From Chloroflexota bacterium (GTDB lineage Bacteria; Chloroflexota; UBA6077), in assembly GCA_023380955.1 (NCBI GenBank), contig JAMCTB010000236.1:1-9408 (forward strand): a stretch of 9,408 nucleotides of DNA, written 5' to 3'. The notes under the pieces were generated by a model. It searched no databases, was not told where the DNA came from, and saw only the letters and a list, made by a program, of their open reading frames with translations. Each line of letters starts with the position of its first letter. Position 1 is the stretch's first letter. The position numbers and the translations under genes are program-made. Shown piece after piece: positions 1 to 5,498 of the stretch.

Positions 1-59
1 GTAGTAACGACTTCAGTCGTTCGCGACCCGAATGGACGAACGACTGAAGTCGTTACTAC
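1..59. repeat. Long palindromic (REP/MITE-like) repeat, copy 1
   Basis: Two perfect 23-bp inverted arms (1-23 and 37-59) surround a 13-nt centre (24-36). Each arm is itself nearly palindromic, AACGACT-TC-AGTCGTT, so a cruciform or a branched hairpin is possible. The same element, including its centre and the next four bases, recurs at 2313-2375, giving a 63-bp identical match. There is no coding capacity. Such short non-autonomous palindromes are usually dispersed in a genome and moved by a transposase encoded elsewhere; that mechanism is inferred, and no transposase is in this window. Confidence 0.85.
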
Positions 60-142
60 AGGGGCGCGTACTCTGTGCAGACCTTAACTTGTAAGGAATG
101 GTCCTGGACCCGCCCTTACTGCTCTCCACCCCTCCCCCCCAA

Positions 143-165
143 CCCCTCCCCAACACGGGGAGGGG
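143..165. repeat. C/G-rich hairpin and G-quadruplex motif upstream of the BON gene
   Basis: A perfect 9-bp stem, CCCCTCCCC (143-151) with GGGGAGGGG (157-165), closes a 5-nt loop. The left arm belongs to a longer C-rich tract (129-151) whose minus strand reads as four G runs of at least four, separated by 1, 2 and 1 bases, a textbook G-quadruplex pattern. Hairpin and quadruplex would compete. It lies about 100 bp upstream of the first gene of the plus-strand cassette and could be a dispersed repeat, a terminator of an upstream gene, or a regulatory structure. There is no T-run. Confidence 0.6.
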
Positions 166-264
166 CGCATCTCCCCATCCTATATGAGGAAGGGGGGTAG
201 GCAGGCCCCCCGGTACAGATCTTGCCCGAACCGGTGAATCCATTTGCGGCAAGGAGGCCCATAG

Positions 265-1104
265 ATGGAGCCATCGGAAGAGCGAGCCAAGGATGATCTG
301 GCCCAAGAACCCTTCCCGCCCACCGACACCACTCTCAGGGAGCCCGGGCTGCGGGCAGGCCTGGACGATCGCCGCCTGGGCGGTCGGGAGGTGGGGAGCA
401 GCCTTCGCGACCAGGAGATCGCGGGAAACGCCCTCTTCGCCCTGGCCGAGGACGGCCGCGTCGATCTGGGGGACGGGCTGGATGACCGGATAACGGTCAA
501 GATCGAGGGCCGCATCGCCACCCTCAGCGGCATCGTGGATTCCGCCGAGGAGCGGATGGCCGCCGAGGAGCTGGTGGAGTCGATACCCGGCGTCGAGCTG
601 GTGCAGAACGCCCTCACCGTCTCGGTGGATGGCTACATCGACGACGAGGATCTCAACCGCCGGGTCAGGGAGCGGCTCGATGCCTCGGGCCTCGCCTCGG
701 TAGGGTCGCGGGTGTCTCACGGCGTGGCGCGGCTGGTGGGAAGCGTCGAGCGGCTGGCCGACGAGGAGCGAGCCGTCCGGGTAGCGGCCGGCGTCAAGGG
801 GCTGGGCAACGTGCTCAGCAACCTCAAGGTGCGGATGCCGGAGTACACCGACGACATCGACCTGAAGAGCCTGGCCAACCGGGCGCTGGCGCTCGACGAC
901 CTGGTGGTGCTGGACCGCCAGATCCGCGTCGACAACGGGATCGTGGAGATCGCGGGCAGGGTCAAGTCCCTCGCCGACTGCCGGCGGATTCGCCGCCTTC
1001 TCAGCGAGATCGACGGCGTCCGGGGCATCAAGACCCACATCCGGGTGGACCGCAGCCTCTTCCGCGATTTCCAGGCGCGGACCCATCTCTCGACGGGGAG
1101 GTAA
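265..1104 (+). CDS. Triple BON-domain protein, cytoplasmic
   Basis: This 279-aa protein has three BON-type repeats (about 50-121, 127-190 and 198-262). Each shows the family pattern of a beta-strand pair around G-x-V/I, a helix rich in E/R/A, and a closing V-x-x-V/I-x-x-x-I/L-x-V strand. Examples are ITVKIEGRIATLSGIVDSAE followed by IPGVELVQNALTV, and the third repeat with IVEIAGRVKSLAD followed by IDGVRGIKTHIRV. BON domains are known from OsmY and secretins and are thought to bind phospholipid or ligands. No signal peptide or membrane segment is visible, so the protein should be cytoplasmic or loosely membrane-associated; the first 48 residues are charged and low in complexity. The ATG follows AAGGAGG (251-257) by 7 nt. 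The next gene starts 2 nt after its stop, indicating an operon and probably translational coupling. A stress role is inferred from the hibernation factor downstream. Confidence 0.85.
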   Translation: MEPSEERAKDDLAQEPFPPTDTTLREPGLRAGLDDRRLGGREVGSSLRDQEIAGNALFALAEDGRVDLGDGLDDRITVKIEGRIATLSGIVDSAEERMAAEELVESIPGVELVQNALTVSVDGYIDDEDLNRRVRERLDASGLASVGSRVSHGVARLVGSVERLADEERAVRVAAGVKGLGNVLSNLKVRMPEYTDDIDLKSLANRALALDDLVVLDRQIRVDNGIVEIAGRVKSLADCRRIRRLLSEIDGVRGIKTHIRVDRSLFRDFQARTHLSTGR

Positions 1105-1106
1105 CC

Positions 1107-1691
1107 ATGCGCAGAGTACGCACCCCTATGGTTAAGGCCAGCACTCGACCCATCCTGCCCGGGCGGGTAGAGCCTACCTGGCGGCAGGCCCAATGGCCGA
1201 TCGAGGCAGACAGGGTGAAGTCCAACTTCCCGCCCAGGGGTTTCGAGGGGCCGGATTCCATCCAGGGGACTGTCATCTGTCCAGTCTGCCACGCCATCTC
1301 CGATGGGAAGCACTGGCGCCTGGACGAGCAGGAGTACCTTCGGCTCCGCCGCGACCCGAACGTCCGGATCGAGCTGTGCCCCGCCGACGAGAGGATCCGC
1401 CGCCAGATGTTCGACGGCGAGGTGGTGCTGAGGGGCGCGTGGCTCCAGGACCACAAGGAGGAGGTGCTGAACTGGGTGCGGAACGAGGAGAAGCGGGCCC
1501 GCAGCACCAATCCCATGGCCCGGCTGGCCACGGTCCAGGAGAGGGATGACCACATCTACATCCTCACCACCAGCCAGGCCCTGGCCCGGCGGATAGGCAG
1601 CGGGCTCAAGAGTGCTTTCAAAGGCCGGCTCACCATCCAGCGACTGCCCTACGAGACCTTTACCAGGGTGAGGTGGGCCCGCGACGATTGA
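1107..1691 (+). CDS. BCAM0308-family protein (zinc-ribbon-like, function unknown)
   Basis: The 194-aa product resembles the BCAM0308 family, named after a Burkholderia cenocepacia gene that I recall as lying in its low-oxygen-activated locus. The hallmarks visible are CPVC (Cys58, Cys61), a second CP motif at Cys91, the stretch GEVVLRGAWLQDHKEEVLNW (104-123) followed by VRNEE (124-128), the segment ILTTSQALARRIGSGLKSAF (152-171) with the typical T-T-x-x-x-A-R-R-I-G pattern, and a C-terminal R-V-R-W end. Family members usually have a second CxxC; here it reads CPAD, so the fourth metal ligand seems lost. The N-terminal 50 residues are basic and Pro-rich. GGGGAGG (1095-1101) overlaps the end of the BON gene and sits 5 nt before the ATG, so translation is coupled. 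The biochemical role is unknown; recognition comes from memory of the family pattern, without a search. Confidence 0.75.
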   Translation: MRRVRTPMVKASTRPILPGRVEPTWRQAQWPIEADRVKSNFPPRGFEGPDSIQGTVICPVCHAISDGKHWRLDEQEYLRLRRDPNVRIELCPADERIRRQMFDGEVVLRGAWLQDHKEEVLNWVRNEEKRARSTNPMARLATVQERDDHIYILTTSQALARRIGSGLKSAFKGRLTIQRLPYETFTRVRWARDD

Positions 1692-1704
1692 GATGGGGGG
1701 ATTC

Positions 1705-1723
1705 CCTCTCCCTCTGGGAGAGG
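1705..1723. repeat. Intergenic hairpin between the BCAM0308-family and HPF genes
   Basis: CCTCTCCC (1705-1712) and GGGAGAGG (1716-1723) form a perfect 8-bp stem with a 3-nt loop in the 72-bp gap between the two genes. A G-run (1695-1700) and a C-run (1737-1740) flank it. It could weakly attenuate transcription or protect an mRNA end, so that the hibernation-factor gene is expressed at a different level from the two genes before it. It also looks like the C/T-rich dispersed intergenic repeats seen in Chloroflexota-type genomes. No T-run follows. Confidence 0.5.
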
Positions 1724-1763
1724 CGATGACCCGTCTCCCCGTCAGTAACTTCGGAGGATTGCG

Positions 1764-2219
1764 ATGTACTACGAGATCCGCGGCAAGGACGTGGAGCTCT
1801 CCGAAGCGGTGCAGTCCCTGGTCCGCGAGAAGCTGGGCTTGTTGGAACGTTTGCTGCACCACTACCAGAGCGACTCGGTGATGGCCTCGGTAAGGCTGCA
1901 CCGGCTGCCGGTGACCGACGAGTTCTACAACATCCGGGTGGTGCTGGAGTTGCCCGGCGATCGCTTCTTCGCCTCGGCCAACGCCGAAACGCTGGAGAGC
2001 GGCTTGGTCAACGTAGCAGCCGAGCTGGAGCGGCAGCTTCAGCATCTGCTGGCCGACAAGCGGAACGAGACCCACTGGAAGCGGATTAGCCACACCAGCG
2101 AGACGGTCCGGCGCAACGTCCCCGTCAACGAGGACGAGCTGGTGGAGATCCAGGAAGAGGTTCAGTACCGCACCGAGCAGCAGGCCCACCACGAAGGTCC
2201 GACCGAGAAAGCTGCGTAG
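1764..2219 (+). CDS. hpf: Ribosome hibernation-promoting factor / RaiA family protein
   Basis: The 151-aa protein has a ribosomal S30AE domain at about residues 1-105: the starting beta strand YYEIRGKDVELSEAVQSLVR, the K-L-x-x-L-E-R-L helix (23-30), the strand pair around MASVRLHRLPV and FYNIRVVLELPG, and the second helix with LERQLQHLLADKR (88-100). Members bind the decoding region of the small ribosomal subunit and stop translation in stationary phase or stress. The remaining tail (106-151) is acidic and Gln/Glu-rich and lacks the conserved dimerisation domain of long HPF, so this is a short form with an unusual tail. GGAGG (1753-1757) lies 6 nt before the ATG. It is co-oriented with the BON and BCAM0308-family genes, which supports a stress cassette. 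Which of HPF or RaiA (YfiA) it equals functionally cannot be told. Confidence 0.88.
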   Translation: MYYEIRGKDVELSEAVQSLVREKLGLLERLLHHYQSDSVMASVRLHRLPVTDEFYNIRVVLELPGDRFFASANAETLESGLVNVAAELERQLQHLLADKRNETHWKRISHTSETVRRNVPVNEDELVEIQEEVQYRTEQQAHHEGPTEKAA

Positions 2220-2226
2220 CCGGTAC

Positions 2227-2281
2227 GGACAGCACGGGCGCCCCTTGTCGGCCATCCGCGCCGCGAGGGGCGCTCCTGTCC
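2227..2281 (+). terminator. Extended stem-loop after the HPF gene
   Basis: GGACAG (2227-2232) pairs with CTGTCC (2276-2281), and GCGCCCCT (2238-2245) pairs with AGGGGCGC (2266-2273), giving a 14-bp interrupted stem with a 20-nt loop that begins 8 nt after the HPF stop codon. No T-run follows, so it is not a classical intrinsic terminator. It may mark the mRNA 3' end or work with Rho. The location, just after the last gene of the cassette, supports a 3'-end role. Confidence 0.4.
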
Positions 2282-2312
2282 CCGCAGACGATCCAGGCAA
2301 CAAAAGCGACCT

Positions 2313-2371
2313 GTAGTAACGACTTCAGTCGTTCGCGACCCGAATGGACGAACGACTGAAGTCGTTACTAC
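2313..2371. repeat. Long palindromic (REP/MITE-like) repeat, copy 2
   Basis: This is an exact second copy of the element at 1-59, with the same 23-bp arms and the same 13-nt centre; identity continues to 2375. The two copies are in the same orientation, judged by the asymmetric centre, so recombination between them would delete the 2.3 kb holding the stress cassette. Complete identity implies recent spread or gene conversion. Confidence 0.85.
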
Positions 2372-2380
2372 AGGGTTCCT

Positions 2381-2402
2381 ACCGACTGAAAGCGTTACTA
2401 CA
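2381..2402. repeat. Degenerate half-copy of the palindromic repeat
   Basis: This stretch matches the right arm of the full element apart from a few substitutions: it reads CCGACTGAAAGCGTTACTAC where the arm has ACGACTGAAGTCGTTACTAC. It lies 9 bp beyond copy 2 and ends where similarity to an M20 peptidase begins. It may be the outer end of a larger composite or tandem element, or an older decayed insertion. Confidence 0.6.
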
Positions 2403-2654
2403 TCGTGCCTCCCGAGTGCCCCGTAGACATCGATTGGCGAACCCTGCCCGAGGAGGATCCGGGCCATTGTGGGCCGGGCGGAGCCGGCTGGAGCTCCTTT
2501 TGGCACCGACGCCAGCGAGCTGGCGCCGGCTATCCCCTGCGTGGTACTGGGCCCCGGCGATATCGCCCAGGCCCACACCTCCGAGGAGTGGGTGGAGCTG
2601 GAGCAGGTAGCCCAGGCAGCCGAGGTCTACGCAGAGCTGGCGCTACGCTGCTGA
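2402..2654 (+). pseudogene. Remnant of an M20-family peptidase/deacylase (ArgE/DapE-like)
   Basis: Two pieces of an M20 metallohydrolase can be read in different frames. In the frame starting at 2402 the product reads IVPPECPVDIDWRTLPEEDP, matching the end of the M20 dimerisation domain (P-x-x-C-x-V-x-I-D-x-R-x-L-P-x-E). In the frame used from about 2484 it reads GAPFGTDASELAPAIPCVVL, then GPGDIAQAHTSEEW, and ends ELALRC. That is the C-terminal catalytic part, with the TDA motif and the last metal-binding His in AHTxxE. In intact relatives I expect about 70-80 residues between these blocks; here there are only some 10-15, so there is an internal deletion plus a frame change. Everything 5' of 2402 is missing and is replaced by the palindromic repeats. 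No ribosome-binding site or full domain remains. A GTG at 2469 could start a 61-aa peptide, but it would not be functional. Confidence 0.75.
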
Positions 2655-2681
2655 GGGACGGCCCCGGGCCGTCCCTCAGCA
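2649..2681. terminator. Near-perfect palindrome between convergent M20 relic and operon end
   Basis: The 16-bp arms 2649-2664 and 2666-2681 are perfect inverted repeats around a single central C; in RNA the loop would be 3-5 nt. It contains the TGA of the M20 relic on the plus strand and begins 8 nt beyond the stop codon of the RraA-like gene on the minus strand. The position and the very stable GC stem fit a bidirectional transcription terminator, though neither side has a clear T-run. Confidence 0.65.
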
Positions 2682-2689
2682 AGGGTGAG

Positions 2690-3364
2690 CTACTTCTTCG
2701 TCGGCTTCTTCTTGGCGATGATGGCCGAGAGCTCGGCGGCAGAGGCTCCGCTCTGGATAGCCGTCTCCATCCCATCCTCGACCTCGAACATGATCTTCAT
2801 GTTCTCCATCAGGATGCCGAGGGCCTCCCTGGGGATAGCCACGACACCGTCCTCATCGGCGATGAGGACGTCGCCGGGCTTCACCAGGACACCGCCGATC
2901 TCCACCGGGACGTTATAGGCGGCTAGCTGAAGGTCGGCGGGCTTGTCCCGAGTGGCGGAGCCGGTGCAGTAGAGGGGCATGCCCATCTCCCGGTAGCCGG
3001 CCAGGTCTCGGGCCCCACCATAGACCACTATCCCTCTCAGCCCCTGCCGCCTGGCCATCGCCCCCTGGTTGTCCCCGGCGAAGTGGCCGTCGTAGCCCTT
3101 GCCATCTATGACCAGGATGCTCCCCGCCGGGGACTGCTCTATCACGAGGTAGTTGTTCAGCTTGGGTGCATCGGGCCGGGGAGAGGAGAACAGCACCGTC
3201 GTGGCAGGTCCGACGATCTTGGCATCCTCGAAGCCCCGGACGGGGCGGATCCCCGCGATTCCGCTCTTGATGCCTGAGATGGCCAGGGCATCCTTCACCA
3301 TCCCGGTGGTTACCCTCTGCAGTAGCTCCATCACCTCTGCTGGAACCGGATCGATCTGGGCCAC
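2690..3364 (-). CDS. RraA-family protein (HMG/CHA aldolase-like)
   Basis: The 224-aa product has the RraA/dimethylmenaquinone-methyltransferase-like fold signature shared by 4-hydroxy-4-methyl-2-oxoglutarate aldolases and related oxaloacetate decarboxylases. Visible motifs are AGDNQGAMA (about 96-104), GGARD (Arg119-Asp120, the Arg/Asp pair used for substrate and metal binding in characterised aldolases), YNVPVEIGGVLVKPGDVLIA (about 150-169) and DEDGVVAIP (170-178). Presence of the active-site pair argues for a lyase rather than a pure RNase E inhibitor. The C-terminus is Lys-rich. Start choice: a GTG exists at 3373, but AGGAGG (3373-3378) overlaps it, so the GTG at 3364, 8 nt downstream, is preferred. 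It is the last gene of the operon, 16 nt after the dehydrogenase. The likely reaction is retro-aldol cleavage or decarboxylation of a 2-oxo acid; the exact substrate is unknown. Confidence 0.85.
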   Translation of the reverse strand: MAQIDPVPAEVMELLQRVTTGMVKDALAISGIKSGIAGIRPVRGFEDAKIVGPATTVLFSSPRPDAPKLNNYLVIEQSPAGSILVIDGKGYDGHFAGDNQGAMARRQGLRGIVVYGGARDLAGYREMGMPLYCTGSATRDKPADLQLAAYNVPVEIGGVLVKPGDVLIADEDGVVAIPREALGILMENMKIMFEVEDGMETAIQSGASAAELSAIIAKKKPTKK

Positions 3365-3372
3365 TAGACTCA

Positions 3373-3378
3373 CCTCCT
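3373..3378 (-). promoter_or_regulatory. Ribosome-binding site fixing the RraA-like start
   Basis: On the minus strand this reads AGGAGG followed by TGA, an almost perfect complement to the 16S rRNA 3' end. It overlaps the upstream GTG (3371-3373) and lies 8 nt before the GTG at 3362-3364, so the shorter start is favoured. Confidence 0.65.
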
Positions 3379-3380
3379 CG

Positions 3381-4358
3381 CTACGCCTTTCTCCGCTGCC
3401 AAACCTCGGGGTTCAGCATCTCTGTGGGATTCCCGGCCAGGTAGTTCTCCACGTTGTCCACGGCCGTGGTGACGAACCGCTCGAACACCTCCTCCGTGGT
3501 CCAGCCGGTGTGAGGGCTCAGAACGACGTTATCGAGCCGCCGCAGGGGGCTGTCCGGCGGAAGGGGTTCCTCCATGTAGACGTCCAGCCCCGCTCCTGCC
3601 ATGCGCCCCTCCTGCAGCGCACTGATCAGCGCCGCCTCGTCGGTTAGCGCCGCCCTAGCAGTGTTGATCAGGATGGATCCTGGCTTCATCTGAGCGATCT
3701 CCGCGGCCCCGAGGATGCCTCGGGTCTCTTTGGTCGAACGCAGATGCAGGGAGACCACGTCGGACACCCGGAGCAGCTCCGCCAGCGGCAGATAGGTGGC
3801 GCCGGCGGCGGAGGCCCGCTTGGGGGTAAGGGTTGGTCCCCACGCCACCACCTTCATTCGAAAAGCCGGCGCGATGCTGGCGACGTCGCTCCCTATCGTG
3901 CCCAGGCCGATGATCCCCAGGGTCTTCTCCTGAAGCTCGCGACCGAAGATGTCCGGCCATTGCCCGCCTCGAACCGCCCTGTCGGCAAAGGCCAACCGGC
4001 GGGAAACGGCCAACAGGAGGGCATAGGTAAGCTCCGTGACGGCCCGCACCGATTGGCCCGGAGTGCGGGTGACCAGGATCCCCAGCTCTGTCGCCGCCGG
4101 TATCTCGAGGTTGGCGAAGCCCGTCCCCGTCATGGAGAGCAGCTTCAGCTCCGGCAGGGAGGAGAGAACGTGGCGGCTGAGAGGTGTCCTCTCTCGATTC
4201 CCCAGAACGATGGTAGCGCCCTGCATCCGGGCGATGGCATCGTCCTCGTCCCGTATCCTTTCGGTGTGGACCGCAACCTCGCCCATCCTCTCGAGCCGAA
4301 CCAGGTTCGGTGAGTTCAGAAAAATGCCCTGGTAGTCGTCCGGTATCACTATCTTCAT
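3381..4358 (-). CDS. D-isomer-specific 2-hydroxyacid dehydrogenase family protein
   Basis: The 325-aa enzyme has the two-domain layout of the SerA/GyaR/hydroxypyruvate reductase family: a catalytic domain (1-98 and 286-325) around a Rossmann domain with GLGTIG (151-156). The catalytic triad is visible as Arg235 in NTAR, a Glu in MEEP (263-264) and His283 in SPHTG. The loop after the second Rossmann strand reads AWGPTLTPKR, without the usual Asp that selects NAD, so cofactor preference is open. The normally conserved Gly after the catalytic Arg is Ala (NTARAALTDE). Start: the frame extends to a TTG at 4373, but the ATG at 4358 has AGGTG 5 nt upstream and gives the usual family N-terminus MKIVIPDD. 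It lies 39 nt after the ATPase gene and before the RraA-like gene, so it probably oxidises or reduces an imported or derived 2-hydroxy/2-oxo acid. It is not recognisably 3-phosphoglycerate dehydrogenase. Confidence 0.9.
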   Translation of the reverse strand: MKIVIPDDYQGIFLNSPNLVRLERMGEVAVHTERIRDEDDAIARMQGATIVLGNRERTPLSRHVLSSLPELKLLSMTGTGFANLEIPAATELGILVTRTPGQSVRAVTELTYALLLAVSRRLAFADRAVRGGQWPDIFGRELQEKTLGIIGLGTIGSDVASIAPAFRMKVVAWGPTLTPKRASAAGATYLPLAELLRVSDVVSLHLRSTKETRGILGAAEIAQMKPGSILINTARAALTDEAALISALQEGRMAGAGLDVYMEEPLPPDSPLRRLDNVVLSPHTGWTTEEVFERFVTTAVDNVENYLAGNPTEMLNPEVWQRRKA

Positions 4359-4397
4359 ACACGCACCTATCAAGAGAATAAGTCTGTCGTCGGTTGC

Positions 4398-5450
4398 CTA
4401 GGCCAGGAGGGTGCAGCTCTCCAGGTTGATGGAGACAGAGACCTCCTGTCCAACGTCGAAGATCTCCAGAGGATGGGCCTGGACGCGGACCCGTGTACCC
4501 AGCATCTCCAGCTGATAGTCGTTCAGGTTTCCGAGGAAGGTGGCCTGCTGCACGACACCCTTGAGGCTACCCTCGCCCAACCGCACGTTCTCGGGCCGCA
4601 CCGCGAGCATCAGGTCGGCGCCGGGTTGCGGCGAGAAGGGGATGGCCATGGTCACCGCCGCCTGAGACCCCAGGGAGAGCTGCCACCTACCATCCTGTCC
4701 CCCCAGAACCCTGGCCGGGATCAGGTTGACGAGCCCCATGAAGTCGGCAACCATTCGGTTGCTGGGCTTCTGGTAGATCTCCCTGGGCGGGCCGTACTGC
4801 TGCAGCTTTCCCGCGCTCATCACCGCCACCCGGTCGGACAGGGCCATGGCCTCCGCCTGGTCGTGGGTGACGTACACGAAGGTGATGCCGATCCGCTTCT
4901 GAAGCTCCTTCAGCTCCCAGCGCATGTGCTCCCGCAGCTTCGCATCCAGGTTGGACAGCGGTTCGTCCAGCAGCAGAATGGAGGGCTCCACCACCAGCGA
5001 CCTGGCCAGGGCGACCCGCTGCTGCTGCCCGCCGCTCAGCTGCCCCGGGTACCTCTTCTCCAGCCCCTTCAGACCGACGATCTCCAGGATCCTGGTGACC
5101 CGGTCCCTCGTCTCATCTCCGGGCTTTTTCAACACTTCGAGGCCGAAGGCGACGTTCTGGTACACCGTCATGTGGGGCCACACGGCGTAGTTCTGGAAGA
5201 CCATGCCCATCAGTCGCCGCTCCGGGGGAAGAGCGAACCCCGGCGAGGAGTAAACCCGGCCATCCACCATGATCGTCCCGGCGTTGGGCTGGGCGAAGCC
5301 CGCCAACATCCGCAGCGTCGTCGTCTTGCCACACCCGCTGGGCCCCAGCAGGGTGACGAACTCGCCGTCTTCTATGGTCAGGTTGAGGCCGTCCACCACG
5401 ACGTTACTGCCGAAACGCTTGGTCACGCCCTCGAACACGATGCAACCCAT
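4398..5450 (-). CDS. ABC transporter ATP-binding protein (PotA/FbpC/UgpC-like)
   Basis: The 350-aa ATPase has Walker A GPSGCGKTT (36-44), Q-loop Gln86, signature LSGGQQQR (138-145), Walker B ILLLDEP (158-164), D-loop SNLDAK and H-loop His196. A C-terminal TOBE-type regulatory region follows (about 240-350), with the characteristic LAVRPENVRLGEG segment. This architecture is typical of importers for spermidine, iron, sugars, phosphonates and related solutes. It acts at the inner face of the membrane as a homodimer with the fused permease. The ATG at 5450 follows GGAGG (5456-5460) by 5 nt. It lies 61 nt downstream of the permease stop, and a stem-loop occupies that gap. All ATPase motifs are intact, so the protein should be functional. 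The substrate cannot be deduced from the ATPase. Confidence 0.95.
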   Translation of the reverse strand: MGCIVFEGVTKRFGSNVVVDGLNLTIEDGEFVTLLGPSGCGKTTTLRMLAGFAQPNAGTIMVDGRVYSSPGFALPPERRLMGMVFQNYAVWPHMTVYQNVAFGLEVLKKPGDETRDRVTRILEIVGLKGLEKRYPGQLSGGQQQRVALARSLVVEPSILLLDEPLSNLDAKLREHMRWELKELQKRIGITFVYVTHDQAEAMALSDRVAVMSAGKLQQYGPPREIYQKPSNRMVADFMGLVNLIPARVLGGQDGRWQLSLGSQAAVTMAIPFSPQPGADLMLAVRPENVRLGEGSLKGVVQQATFLGNLNDYQLEMLGTRVRVQAHPLEIFDVGQEVSVSINLESCTLLA

Positions 5451-5462
5451 TACTGCCTCCGG

Positions 5463-5498
5463 TCACGCGAGTCGAGGGTCGACTTTGACCCCTCGTGA
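5463..5498 (-). other. Stem-loop between permease and ATPase genes
   Basis: CGAGGGTC (5473-5480) pairs with GACCCCTCG (5487-5495), with one bulged G and a 6-nt loop. An alternative outer pairing joins TCACG-C-GAG (5463-5471) with CTCGTGA (5492-5498). The structure sits between the permease stop (5512) and the ATPase ribosome-binding site (5456-5460). It might affect mRNA processing or the relative yield of the two transporter parts. No T-run is present, so termination is unlikely. Confidence 0.4.

Noticed and set aside
13..1086. A 357-aa open frame on the minus strand starting opposite the BON gene and running into repeat copy 1
   Set aside because: It lies opposite the BON gene and continues through the C-rich hairpin tract and the palindromic repeat, which do not encode protein. 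No domain is seen.
67..1124. Inverted similarity between about 67-82 and 1108-1123 around CAGAGTACGC
   Set aside because: The exact match is only about 10 bp; many such matches are expected by chance in 9.4 kb.
717..2303. A 528-aa open frame on the minus strand opposite the BON, BCAM0308-family and HPF genes
   Set aside because: It runs antisense across three genes with clear families and ribosome-binding sites, has low-complexity composition rich in Pro, Arg, Gly and Leu, and shows no domain. Long antisense frames are expected at this GC content.
1..2402. CRISPR array, because of repeated palindromic units
   Set aside because: There are only two full copies, separated by 2.25 kb of genes, with no regular spacers and no cas genes.
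4473..5498. A 341-aa open frame on the plus strand opposite the ATPase gene
   Set aside because: It mirrors the ATPase frame, has a composition dominated by His, Gln, Leu and Arg, and shows no start context or motif.
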